Shown here one piece after another: positions 20,056 through 30,746 of a stretch of 56,000 nt of DNA. The DNA is from Prorocentrum cordatum (taxonomy: Eukaryota; Sar; Dinophyceae; Prorocentrales; Prorocentraceae), in contig CAUYUJ010015948.1 in the NCBI GenBank assembly GCA_963575745.1, positions 1,211,181 through 1,267,180 of the forward strand, in the 5' to 3' direction. Numbering within the stretch: position 1 is the stretch's first letter; every line of letters starts with the position of its first letter. The notes below the pieces were generated by a model that saw only the letters and a program-made list of their open reading frames with translations, ran no database searches and had not been told where the DNA came from. The position numbers were made by a program, and so were the translations under genes.

Positions 20056-21800
20056 TTTTCTCTAGGCCTGTCATGTTAATATCATCGACATGTTTTGCCG
20101 TTGGCAGATCTTGGCTGAATTCAAACTCAGGATCATAGCTGGTCGGTGTAAGGCCTATAGCTCGTGTGGTCGTGCGAAGTTTGAGAGAGAACGCTCTTGG
20201 AGCGTCCTTTGTACCCGTTCCTGGTTTGAGGCACCTGAGGCCGCGTCGGCTTTCGTCATAGGATGAGAAGCCGGGTAGTGCACGAAGTACCTGGGCACTT
20301 CCCGGTGGAAGAGTGAAGCAGACCATGCGAGTTTCCTCGCCGGTGGCATGGGCAAGTTCCTCATAGGTCAAACCCTTGAGGAACGCCTTGTCGATATCCA
20401 TGGATGCTAAGATCCACTCTGGATGGCATGCCGCCTCACTTGCCAGGAGTCGTTGGGATTGCCTTCGGGCGGTTCCCGAGAATGTTTCCACGTCGAAAGC
20501 CTCAGTATCCATAAATCCACGAAGGACAAGTCTGAGACGAATGGTTTTAACGTTCTCGGTACCCACCTTTACAAACTTCCACTTGTATACATACCTGGAT
20601 GTCATGATGTTGGAAGCTTTGGATAAATCATACATCTCAAAGCATCGGTTGTCAATCCAGATTTTGAGTTCAGTATACAAAGCTTCACTAACCTCCTTCG
20701 GATGTGCTGCTATGTCAGCTTTGGTGAGTAGATCATCTTCTTTAAAGACCACAGCACGTTTAGCAGCAGAGGATACATGTACTCTCATCGTTGCGACCAT
20801 ATCGGTGTCGAGCTGTGCAAGTTGAGTCTGATCCAACACTACTTTTGACATTTCTGATGTAAAACATAACTCAACGTAAGGACCGTATTCATCACTGTCA
20901 AGAGAGTAGCTCTCGTCAGGTGTGGTTGAGCAGAGAGAGACTAGACAGGACTCTCGTGGTTCAGGCTCGTCTCCGAGCGCGTCCGATGATATGATATCTT
21001 CTTCGTCCACAGATGCTGAAACCAAAACACATTGGTCGGGCAGCATGGTTGTTGGGACGCAGTAGAGATAATCGTCGGTAGTCGTCGTAGGATGAAGGTC
21101 CATACGTAGCTCGTCGTACCACTCTTCCAGCATCATAGCTTCGATCTTATGTTCCTCATTTTCCTCGTAGATTGTCGACAGACGGCCTTCACTCGGCGAT
21201 GAAGCACCTGGGGTGTCTGGAGGAGGCCTGTTTCCAGGCGAATCGTGTTCTCCAGACGTGTTGCTTGAGTGCTGATATTTAGCCAGGTCGTCGTGAAATC
21301 CTAAGGAAGGGACACGTGAAGTCAAGCACTGAATAAATCTGGAATGAGTGCTACCAGTGATCTGAGAAATGTTTAGGCCGGTGCCCACACACTCGTAGTA
21401 GTGGAAAGCCGGGCTGATATCGTTGTCATAGTGGATCAGCGTAGACCCGGTGGCGTATTTTACTGCAGGTAGGCTTGACACACTTTTGGCCAATCTAACT
21501 GCTATTACATGTTCTACTCGGAAGTAGTTTCGCACGAGATACTGTAGTGCTAGATGTACGCGCGGGTGAAACTTGCTGTCGTCTGAAAGATTGAGGTTTC
21601 CCTTGTAATCGGGGATATAGCCGAAAACTTTGGCAGGTTTCCCTGCGCCGAGGTGTGCCACATATGTAAGGACGGTTTGCATGGCCATATTATCAATGCC
21701 CAGTTCCCGTGTGAGGAGACATTCAATGTATAGCGTGTGACGAGCATCAGGATACATCACAATTACCTCACGAGATCCTGCCTTGACAACAATGTCCTCT
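20056..21800 (-). pseudogene. Element 2: linker and reverse transcriptase palm
   Basis: Begins with the end of the integrase module (DIVVKAGSREVIVMYPDARH), an acidic linker with two mini-hairpins (SPGNRPP and LGDEP), then RVT_2-type RT: YVYKWKFVKVG, motif A ASMDIDKAFLKG (about 20400-20365), motif B LKPGTGTKDAPRAFSLKL and motif C KHVDDINMTG (about 20100-20072). VDD with a preceding His replaces the usual YVDD. A stop falls twelve residues later because a run of seven A residues (about 20055) puts the next part in another frame; one more A, or a -1 slip, would restore it. A further hairpin of the same shape at 20327-20340 is in a different codon register and may be chance. Confidence 0.88.
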
Positions 21801-23285
21801 TTCAGGCACATTGCGGATCACCGGGAATGGGCCATTCCAGCCTCCATGATCGTCCTTAGTGGCAGTGGGTCGGTGGTAATCGACCAAATCCCCTGCAGAG
21901 TAAAGGCGAGCACCATCAGGAGTCGTTTTAGCCCTAAGAGCACGATTTGCCTTGGCCACAGCAGTGGCCTGAGTTATGGCTTCTAGGCTGACTTCCCTCA
22001 CACGACGTTCTCGTTCGTGTCCTGAAGTCTCGGGTCCCTTGGGAAAGTCAAGGGTGTCGAAATCAGGAAGAAAGGAGGGCTGACGTCCTGTGTGTGCTTG
22101 GCATGGCGATACTCCGTTGTAAAAGGTAAAGGCATTGGTAACGAAGATGCCTTCCGCCAATACTCTAGTGAATACAACAGGGATGTTGTGTCTATTCAAC
22201 TCTTCCTCAATCATGTGGAGGACGCCTCTGAGAATGCCGTTTCGCGACTCAATTGAAGTCGCGTGTTGGCCAGGCGCTCGGATACGAAGTTCCGTGCCCT
22301 TATTGGCCATCATGGCTTTAGCGGCATCATTGTTCAGGGCGCCTTCTCCGTCTGAGTATAAGACTTTGAAGGGTCCGTGATAGGCAATCCAGCAGTAGTG
22401 GTAGGCGTCAAGGATAGCGCCACGTTCTCTGTCGGAAATTTCTTGGCCTGCTGCCAGGCGAATACAACGATCCATAATTTGAAATATGGTCCGTTTCTAG
22501 TAGAACATGAGGTCCATTTCGCCTTCATCGAGCCAGTTACCAGGAAGGCTCACCGAAGGTAGTGTTGAGTTTCCTGGACGTTCCCATGCTCTGCACTCCC
22601 GACAGGTATCATAAACTTCTTTGATCATGTTGAGTCGAACGTTATCCAGCCCCACTTTGTCGAGGATTAGCCTCATCTTGGGTTCCTTCGCATGATGCCA
22701 TCGCAGGTGCAGTTTACGAAGTTCCTTTTTAACGACGTGAGGTTCGTGACTACGGAGATTTTGCAGACTGCGTTGGATGTCGAACCTCGCCCAGTCGGGT
22801 AGTCGTGGAGCCCCAGAGCCGGTAGAGGCAAGAGGGTTCCTTGTGGCTCTCCGCAGTCGGTCTCCTTCGTCGACTGCATCTGGAGGTGGTGGTACGCCTT
22901 GTAGGCGGCCGCGACGGGCCGCTACCTGTGGCGCTTCGCTAGAGGACGCAGAAGGCGTGTTTCCACGCTCGGGGGCGTCTCGTAGCATGTCGTAACTGCT
23001 GGCACCAGATGTCGGATCAACGTTACCGAAGGGTCGTGGTCGCGGTGGCCTGGCGTGTGCGCCTTGGCGGCCACCTGAAGCTGAAGCTTGGCCCTCACCA
23101 GGTTTAGGTAAGGGTTTCCACCAAGCTGGCACGGTTTTGCCTTCGAGGTCGTGGTCGTCTGGAAGTTTAAATGGTTCAGCAAAACGACATTTACCATGTT
23201 CGGTATCAAGGTGGTTCTTAACACCTTTGCTTCTCGTAAGATCCCTCTGGCATGCGGGACATGGCCAATATACAGATGGAATCAT
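21800..23285 (-). pseudogene. Element 2: C2H2 finger, linker and integrase, with in-frame TAG
   Basis: After a +1 frame change near 23285 the frame starts with a C2H2-type finger (WPCPACQRDL...HLDTEHGKC), then a Pro/Arg/Ser-rich linker, a helix-rich block, and the integrase zinc/core: CRECRAW, then EGEMDLMFY with the first catalytic Asp. A TAG at 22497-22499 follows at once. The same frame goes on with IMDRCIRLAAG, the second Asp in VLYSDGEGAL and the Glu in HATSIESRNGILRGVLHMI, giving D,D,E in normal order. The C-terminal part ends in GGWNGPFPVIRN, where a +1 change near 21800 moves to the RT frame. One mini-hairpin (RGNTP, 22955-22968) is in the linker. Confidence 0.8.
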
Positions 23286-25515
23286 GATACTTACACTGCG
23301 TAGGGTCTCTGTTATGGCTAGGACTGTCCTTTCGGACGTTGTCGATGCATGCCGGGCAGGACGCCACCTTTGGGATGATACGATCACCGATGCGTCTCAT
23401 ACCTTCGCCTGGTTCAGCTTGATCAGGAAGGTCGGCAGGGTAAGCATGTGCAGTACTTGTAGGCGCGTTTCCGCGCGTAGTGTCAATGGCTTTCGCCAGA
23501 TAGACGGCTTCCACACAGGCAGACTGCAGTCGTCGGGTGTATTTTTGTGCCAGTGAAAGCTCTTTGTTGCACGGTTGTGCGTGCACATGCTGACCGTTGC
23601 ATTTGAGTCGCTCAGAGGGTTTAAGAATTGTCTTGTCATTGCTGGTGATAGTTGTCGGCTTCTTAATGTAGTCACCAGCCGTATCTTTGAGTCCCGTAGC
23701 ACACTGATCAATGCGTACGGTTGTAATGTGTGGTCGGTTGGCAAGTTTCTTCCATGGGGGAATATCGTCCACCCATGTTCCTGTAGGTTGTTCACGTATA
23801 AACCACCTCCGAGCGTCATCTTGGGTTACAGCAATTTTACCACAGTAAGTTATGTGTGGTAAATATTGTTTGTGGTGCTGTTCCCAAGTGTTGTGATTGA
23901 CTTTGTAGTTGTGGTAGGATGGTGGTCCTGTGGTGCGGCAACTGGGTTGTAGCATGGCAACTCGTACGTAGCATATAGCGAAGTAATGATATACAACCCG
24001 CTGCGCCGAGGGGTCTCCCAGGTCGACATATGTAGTCTTGTCTAGGTTGCCTCCTGAGGAGAGTCCCCTTGAGAAGGCAAGCTCTGAGATACCACCCTCG
24101 CCGCCACAAAGCTCCAATATATCCACGCAGTTGTTATGACCATAGCATAGTGTAGCGACTATGCTGTATATGTTAGCGCGTGTGTCGGGCATAGACGCGG
24201 GGAGGGCAAGGGACAGGTCATCGTCCTCATCGGAGCTTATCAGCTCAATAGGGACGTCAGTACTCCAGGTCGCCATAAGATCCTGTCCGAGTCCTGACAA
24301 GTCGTCGCCGCAATCATCGTTTCCGTCTTCAACGTGCTTTTTAATGCGGCGAGGCTTGATGCCTGCTTCCTTTTCGGCTTTGAGCCTTTCCTTCGGCTTG
24401 ATACGCGATTCTCTAGGTAAAACTTGCTCGTTTTGTTCGCCGGTCTGTGTGCCCATTGTCGTGGTTGAGTGGGTACATGCGTCAATCGCCAGAGTCGGGA
24501 CGGGGAGAGAACAGTCATCTATGATGACGCGTCGAGGTTTCTGTGGTGATTGAGTAGGCTCGTTTCCGAGCAAGACCGGTTCCTCGGGTTGCCAATACAA
24601 CCGAGTGCTGATGTTGGCAACCCCTGCAGGTAGTGGTGCATGCCAATCATACCCTGTTGGTTGATCGGTAACTGAGATATCCTGAATAACCGCATTGGTA
24701 TCCAGGTTAATCGTTACACGTCGGATAACATCGGACCATTTCGGTCCTCCCTTGTTGGTCGTCACGTAGTGATGGCTGTTATGGTCCGTACGTGTATAAG
24801 TGTTTAAATATACAGGCACGTTTCCGTGCGTGGTGGTGCTCCCCAGGATGTTGTCGTCCAGATGACGGATGAGTGTAGTACGTGTCTGAGCTCGCCATTC
24901 AGCATGCCGTACTGTATGGCCGTACCAATCCAACACATGTTGTGGTATTGCCTGTTTGCATGTACATGCCCACAGCTTCGAGCTAATCGGTATTGATGTC
25001 GCTACCTGCATATAACTACCACTCGGTGTACTGTCTTGCATATTGAACCGAATACCGAAATGACACAAACGCATCCGCATTATTGACAACTTAAGATCTT
25101 CCAGGGTATCACGTACTGGAGATAACTTCCAAACATATCCTGGGGGACCAAATATTATGATTTTCATACGGAGTTTCCTGGCTTTTACCAACAGGTTCTG
25201 GATACGTGATCAATATGGGGCCACTCTCTTTCCTGGAGTTCGTACATACCAGTCATCCGGGGTACTAATCCATATGAGAGTGTAATCTCCACTGATCACC
25301 GCACACAGGTAATATGTGCCCACGCTCGTCATAAGCTCATTGTGGGAAATACGATCACAGATATAACCTCGGGTGCGGAGGTCGGCGCAAGCCTTTCTCG
25401 TATCTTCAATGACAAAAGCCCTCTTACTAAGGCAGGTTACCCGGCTGTCCTTGTTACCCCCCGGCTTTTCGGCCAACAGGCAAGACGACGAGGGGGCGAC
25501 GTCGCCCTGCCATCT
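23286..25515 (-). pseudogene. Element 2: C5-cytosine-methyltransferase-like domain and flanks
   Basis: Continues the protease frame and is broken by TGA at 25210-25212. After an N-terminal block of unknown role (KIIIFGPPGYVWKLSPVRD near 25170) comes a class-I SAM-dependent methyltransferase pattern: motif I ILELCGGEGGISELAF (about 24090-24117), a motif-IV-like LQPSCRTTGPPSY with a cysteine (about 23921-23950), and a motif-VI-like FIREQPTGTW (about 23771-23800). A C-terminal CNGQHVHAQP and a zinc-finger-like CPACIDN...CKYHD follow. Order and motifs fit C5-type DNA methyltransferases, which have been reported inside dinoflagellate retrotransposons; PSC instead of the usual PC at motif IV is unusual and activity cannot be claimed. 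Three mini-hairpins lie in its linkers (RGNAP, LGNEP, HGNVP). Confidence 0.6.
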
Positions 25516-25518
25516 TCA

Positions 25519-26420
25519 AGATAAAGAAGATGTGTCTGCAATGTCTGCCAGCATCTGGGCTTCCCTCAGATGCTGGAGCTCAGCGCTGCAGCGCGCCGTG
25601 GCCTCAGAGGCGGACTGCTCCGCAAATGCTGTCAGCATGGATGGATTATCCATCAGCTGTTTCAGCGCGCCTTTGGACCTAGCGTCGCTGACCGTCTGCA
25701 GCTCACGGTTAGTGTACCCCATTACTATCTTCCGGCGGGACCGTACAGCGCCCATGGGTACACTTCCACCATGCTGGGCCAGTGTCCTGGCAACGAAGCA
25801 ATCGAACGATTCAAGATCGTCGATGTTGTCGCCTCGCATAGTGGCCTTGGCGAGCGTCTCCATCAACCCCTGAGGCAGGTTTCCCTGCAATTGCTCGCGC
25901 TCCTGCGCCGGGGTCGGCTCGCCCGTCAGCACCATCTGGACTGACGTGCTGCTTGAGCTCGAGGCGGATTGCCCCGCAGCTCCAAAACGATCACACCTGA
26001 TCGACGGATGCCCTGACGGCAACTTCGTCGTCGGCATGATCTTGGAGCCCTCGGGGAGCTCCATTTTGACCTGCCCCTTTCCAGGGAATATCAGCTTCTC
26101 CTGGCCTCGTTCAAGCACGATGATCGTGCGTTTGTCCTGCATACGATCGAGGCCTAGGATGGCTGGCAGATCTTTGCCACAGCCTGACACAATGTTCGTC
26201 TTATATGAATCGAGCTGGGTCGACCCCTGGTACTCGCAGGCAATACTGAATGTGCCTACGGTATCCGCTGGGGCCGACCCTTCTCCCACTCCGTTGATAT
26301 TCAAACGAGAGCGGGGCTCGAACGTGCAAGTACGGCCGTGTGCCTCAGCAGCCTGGACGAACTTGCGGCTCGTGTTTTCACCCATGTTGTTGATCTTCGA
26401 GCCTACATCGATGAGGATGG
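25519..26420 (-). CDS. Element 2: aspartic protease and linker
   Basis: Retropepsin-like. ILIDVGSKINNMGENTS (about 26420-26370) holds the active-site Asp in a DVGS form of the usual DTG/DSG, and GKDLPAILGLDRMQDKRTI (about 26180-26130) is the ILGLD-type segment of the second half. After it come a basic stretch, a Ser-rich linker and a helical region (LKQLMDNPSMLTAFAEQSAS). The protease would free the polyprotein parts. The frame ends at TGA 25516-25518, beyond which the same frame continues, so this is a nonsense mutation. One mini-hairpin encodes QGNLP at 25875-25888. DVGS instead of DTG/DSG is seen in this copy and may be family-typical. Confidence 0.75.
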
Positions 26421-27139
26421 ATGTTTCCGCCATCTTCCAAGAACGTCTTACTCGGCTGTTTGATGTGCACCGTTTCTGAAGTGTCGGCTGTGCTGTTAGG
26501 CGGGTTTCCCCGCAGCTCAGTCGTACTCCCTGGCGGGCTACCCCGCATGGCGCTGGCATGCGACCTGCTTTCGGCCATGCGTGCCAGGTCGATGTACTGG
26601 AAGTACGACACGTGCTGGGCATGATCGCCACGCTCCTCCCGCCAGTTGGCATATTCATCACGTATGCTCTTATACTGCTCGCGGGTCGTGCGTCTCGTCA
26701 GCGTCAGGTACGAGTGAAGGGCAATGTCCTGCAACCCCTCATTCGTGAGGTGATCCCTGTATTGCAGCCACTCCTCGAACTCCTCGTTCGTCGCTGTGAT
26801 GTCGACGGCCCTGGCTGCTGTTGCTGCTGTTGCCACTGAGGAATCTGAGAGGTCAAACGACGCACCCTCAGTCTCAGGATTGTCGGCATCCAGCATAAAG
26901 GTTGTGTGCGCATTATCCACCTGATTCTGGAAATGCCGAACACGCAGCTCACGCAGTTGGTCAGGGTCCAGTGCCATCTCTGCCCCGCCCCCACTCTGGG
27001 GAGACATCTGAGGAGTATTAGGCAGGTTTCCCTGCTGAGGTGCCGCCATCGGGATAAGCTGATCGAAGTATCCCTTGGCTCTGTCCTTGGGGTCAGCGCT
27101 ATTGGGGGGGGGTAGCCCAGGGGGCAATTCGCAAGACAT
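26421..27139 (-). CDS. Element 2: gag-like ORF
   Basis: Opens at ATG 27139 with MSCELPPGLPPPNSADP. A Pro/Gln-rich start is followed by helical, charged sequence (EEFEEWLQYRDHLTNEG, REQYKSIRDEYANWREERGD) and a Ser/Pro-rich tail. There is no CCHC knuckle. Position directly before the protease suggests the gag role. The frame runs to a stop at 26378, but homologous sequence passes into the protease frame by a +1 shift between about 26661 and 26400, where both frames are open. It contains three of the mini-hairpins, encoding QGNLP, RGSPP and RGNPP. Function is inferred from position. Confidence 0.65.
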
Positions 27140-28493
27140 TCATAATTTCGCTACCGCGGGCTCCTGCACACTGCCTTCGCCGAAACTACTTCGCATTTTG
27201 ATCAAGCTGGCACTCATCATAACATAAGGCCTTTACAGAACTATAAGCTGCTCCATGCTGACTGATGGGAGATTCAAGTCGCGATCTCGCTGGCAAATTA
27301 AACGCGCCTACCCGGAGACGCGCCAAGAACCCCTGGGCCACCGCGCGCTCGGCATTAGGCGTGCGAGTATTTCTGCGCCGTTCGAGTGGCAATGTTCGCG
27401 CCGCTCCCAAACTCGTGTCTCACGCAGATGTTGTTCCAGTGGTGTTTGCCGTGCATCTGAATGCATTGGGGACATCACGCCGCACTAGAAACGAGTTGGC
27501 GCCCTTTCGGGGGCGCGTTGAATCGATCTCCAAGGCAGTCTTAGGCATAGTGGCCGTCATTGGAAACGTCTTGGGCGCATCGGGCATCAGCTCTGGCGAA
27601 ATCGCACGTGGATTCACTCTGAAGAACCATTGTAATAAGCCAAACCTTCCGACGAGAAGGAAACAACACCACGAAGAAAATACATGCACGCACGCCCTCC
27701 GATGCACGAGCGAAGGCGCGCCCCCACTGCAAGAGATCTTACTGCATAGCACAAGGGCTTCTACATGACGCCAATCACTCTGGACACGTGATTGCTACCG
27801 TGATTGAAGATATCCTGAGAGAGCCATTCCTTGGCAACGAGCGAACGCAGAGAAAACTCACAAGCAACGCAAATGTCGACATATGGCAATTACCTGGCAT
27901 AACTTCCCAAACCAACACTGGATAGGATTGCTAGAATGATTGCGCACACCCTTTTCCAAAAACGCCACTCGCAACCCCACGCGGTGGTGCTGGCCACTGT
28001 CGGTTCCTACAGTCAGCTGTCCTCCCCCACCTGCCTGCTTATCTCTGTTCCGTTCTCCCTCCCCCCGTCCCTCACTGTCAAAATCGCCCGTAATGCGCCA
28101 CTTGATACATCCACCGTCACATGTGCCATATGCTGGTGCATCTCCTGTTGCCGTGCGCGCTGCCCCATCCCCGCCGATAGCCCTCTTTACGTTTGCTCAT
28201 GTGTCTCTCTGTATACACATTCTTCCCAGCTCCGTATGCACACGCATATGTAATACTACATCCCATATGCCTGTTCCTGTGCATACATTGCGCATGTTCG
28301 GCGATGCAAAAAAAATGTGTGCCTACAACACATGCATGTATTCAAAGACAAATGTTACGCGTTCCCTTTTCTATCCCCTTCTGGCCTCCCCCTGGCCCCA
28401 TGCGCCGTTCGCATTACGGCGCGGCTGGGCTGCGTCAGCGAACGCCCACCCCCAAAACAACGCCGCCTGTGCAGGTGCCTCGCGCTCACCGTC
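27140..28493. other. Spacer between element 2 and gene 1, no gene seen
   Basis: Open frames up to 167 codons occur on both strands, but none shows motif structure or agrees with a neighbour. No LTR matching 18584-18973 was recognised, so the 5' LTR of element 2 is missing or too diverged. Confidence 0.55.
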
Positions 28494-29359
28494 CTACGGC
28501 TCCCTCTTGACGGTCTTGCTCGCCATTCTCGCTTTCTTCTGTGGCGGGCCCTCGGTGGACTGAGAATTGTCGGCCATCGTTTGCAAGGCATCGGCCAAAA
28601 CTTTGGGGAGCTCAAACAAGCCATCACCATCTTTCCGGTTTTTAGGGTCGTTGATGTTGGCAACGCTGTTGAAAACCTGTTTGGCCATCGTCGGTCCGTG
28701 GGCGGATTTCCCGAAATTGAAATAGACGTTACAAGCTGAAGTCACAGCCAAGGTCTCGGTTGTTTTGCGAGATGCCCCTGCCGCCAGTGCTGCAGCTCCT
28801 GTGCACCTTTCGTCGTCGTCCCAAGGTGGATCCAAGGCCATGGTCACAGTAGCGCTGGCAAAGGTCTTGACGAACGCATCCAGGCCCTGCGAGAGTTTGA
28901 ACCAGGAGTCCTTGTGTGGGCTGCTCAAGATATGTTTTTTGATCAAGGTCTCGTTCATTTTCTCGCCCTGGAACATCGCCTTCCAGTTCGGCAGCGTCTG
29001 CTCGAGGGCGGCGGCCAGCGTGGAGATGCGGTCGCAATGCACGTCGATGACATGGCTCACAAACTTGACCGCAAACACCTCCATATTCTCAATCCACTGG
29101 CTGAAGAACGCCAGGTTTTGTTTCAAGCCACCGTTCTGTGCATCCACGTCTTGCAAGGCAGTTGAGGCAATGACGCTTTTAACGCTCGTCAAACTGGCAA
29201 GCAGAAGACGGGCGGCTTCGACAATAGACGTGAACTTACCTGATTCGGTTGCTCTCGAAATTTCTCCACACAAGAAGACTGCAAGGATAATGACCGTATT
29301 CACTTTGGCGTGGAGGTCTAACATGTGCTGCAAGATGCCCTTTGCGATCTCGGGCGCGC
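28494..29359 (-). CDS. Gene 1, exon 3 with C-terminus
   Basis: Begins after the acceptor TTCCTTCTCTGGGCAG at 29360; the first two bases complete a Gly codon with exon 2. The sequence continues APEIAKGILQHMLDL, helical throughout, and ends in a basic tail (PPQKKARMASKTVKREP) that could be a nuclear localisation signal, with TAG at 28494-28496. With exons 1 and 2 it gives 1,357 residues. Function unknown. A better-looking acceptor further upstream (GTGTTTCAG near 29425) would bring an in-frame TGA and was not used. Confidence 0.7.
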
Positions 29360-30299
29360 CTGCCCAGAGAAGGAACGTGCGAGATACTGGTGCAATATTC
29401 ACTCACGTCTTTGTCTGAAACACGTGAAAACAAGATTGTGGAGGACATTATCCCAAAATGTTCTAACGAGCAGGGCGAGCCACATGATCCCAGCAACCCT
29501 ATGGGCGCAGGTGTTTTACAAGCGCGCCCTTGCATTAGCCACCAACCGATGTTTGCTTTATCCACCGGGGGGTGGGAGGGCGCCCCTGCCCGTGCACCCC
29601 ACCTTGGTCTTGAAGGGGCGGAGTGGGGGGGTCGGGCATTGGAGCGTCCAAGATGTCCTACGATGTTTCAAAGAGGGCCAAGAAACGACAAATGTGGAGG
29701 TCAACGTGGCCCAGGTTACGTCGAGGTTGTTTTGAAAACGTTTGCCATGCGACATGGCTCTAAGAGGCTTCGGCACTGCCCAAAATAGTTCCGGGCGCAC
29801 GCCGATGCTTCGAAAACGCCCCGTGTTCCCCATCGGCGATGGGGAACAATATGTTTTCAAATGCCCATGGCGTTCAAAGACTTTTGCCCTCCCGCCTTCT
29901 ATAGCTCACATGTCGGTCTTGCCACTTCGGCATTGCTCGAAATCGCCCAAACAAATCTGAAGAAATCCACGACGGCCACGAAACAACCCAAGGAACGCCA
30001 AACGGCGCCCAAACAATAACTGGCGGCGGCCCCGACGCGCACCGTTTCGCCTTTTTGCGGGGGGGGGCGAGTTATTGATCAGATCACTCCTTTTGAACCA
30101 TCGGGCCCCAGGTTGCCCCGACAGGCCGCCCGCGCCCCCGCTTCGCGCCGTTTTTTATCTGCGCGATCCTTCTTACACTCAAAACTTGTGTTAAGAAATC
30201 TTCTTTTAAGAAATGAAGACCCAGCTTCGATGGATTTCTTAACTCCTGTGCGAGACCCAGCTTTGGCCCCAGAATTTCTTAACGAATCTGGTGTTGCAC

Positions 30300-30735
30300 T
30301 GCGACCACCGGCACAGCCAACCTGCACGACCATCCAGCACGACCACCTGGCAAGGCTACCAGCACGACAACCAGCGCGACCACCCAGCACGACCATCCCC
30401 CGAGCACGACCACCAGCACGACCAGCCACCAATACGATCACCAGCACAACCACCAGCACGACCACTGGCACAACTCCCAGGACGAGCAGCCGCACGACCA
30501 CCTGGACGACCACCTGCACGACCACAAGCACAACCACCAGACGATCACCAGCACGACTACTGGCATAACCCCCAGCATGACCAGCCGCAGGACCAGCCGC
30601 ACGACCACAAGCATGATCAACAGCACGACCCCCAGCGCTACTAACCACCAGCACGACCCCAAGCACGACCAACGACCAGCAGGACCACCGCACAACCACC
30701 CCCAGGACCGCCTGCTCGACCACCCAGCATGACCC
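30300..30735. repeat. CACGACCACCAG minisatellite, about 12 bp
   Basis: Degenerate units on the plus strand, giving Thr/Pro/His-rich frames on plus and Val/Leu/Gly-rich frames on minus. None shows independent coding evidence. Confidence 0.8.
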
Positions 30736-30746
30736 ACCATGACCTA

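Larger units (their letters stand above)
18753..27035 (-). repeat. Covarying mini-hairpin family, 13 good copies in element 2
   Basis: On the plus strand each copy reads AG-GCnnG-TTTC-Cn'n'GC, where n'n' is the complement of nn; on the element's sense strand the loop is GAAA, a GNRA tetraloop. Stem cores: 18753-18766, 18929-18942, 19538-19551, 20965-20978 (loop TCTC), 21226-21239, 22955-22968, 23463-23476, 24558-24571, 24816-24829, 25875-25888, 26500-26513, 26533-26546 (loop CTAC, AGG reduced to TGG), 27022-27035. The variable pair nn takes GA, TC, CT, GT, GC, AC, AG and GG, always with its complement opposite. Eleven coding copies sit in one codon register and encode x-Gly-Asn-x-Pro or close variants. 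None was found in element 1. Confidence 0.9.
18584..27139 (-). mobile_element. Element 2: decayed copia-order retrotransposon with methyltransferase-like domain
   Basis: The minus strand carries gag-like, protease, methyltransferase-like, zinc-finger, integrase, RT and RNase H parts in the Ty1/copia order, followed by a hairpin-rich 3' region. The frame changes near 26430, 23285, 21800 and 20055, with stops at 25516-25518 (TGA), 25210-25212 (TGA) and 22497-22499 (TAG). No matching LTR pair could be recognised, although AATTTGCCAGC occurs on the sense strand on both sides (about 27290 and 18980). Many copies of a covarying mini-hairpin run through it. Left and right ends are approximate. Confidence 0.85.

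Noticed and set aside
20327-20340. GCGAG-TTTC-CTCGC as a regular member of the hairpin family
   Set aside because: It lacks the preceding AGG and sits in another codon register (TGEETR); kept aside as possible chance.
25430-25447. GGCAGGTTACCCGGC as a mini-hairpin
   Set aside because: The stem is not complementary; at best a decayed copy.
18753-27035. Regularly recurring short hairpins as a CRISPR array
   Set aside because: Spacing is irregular (hundreds of bases), copies lie inside retrotransposon coding sequence and stems differ between copies; no Cas genes.
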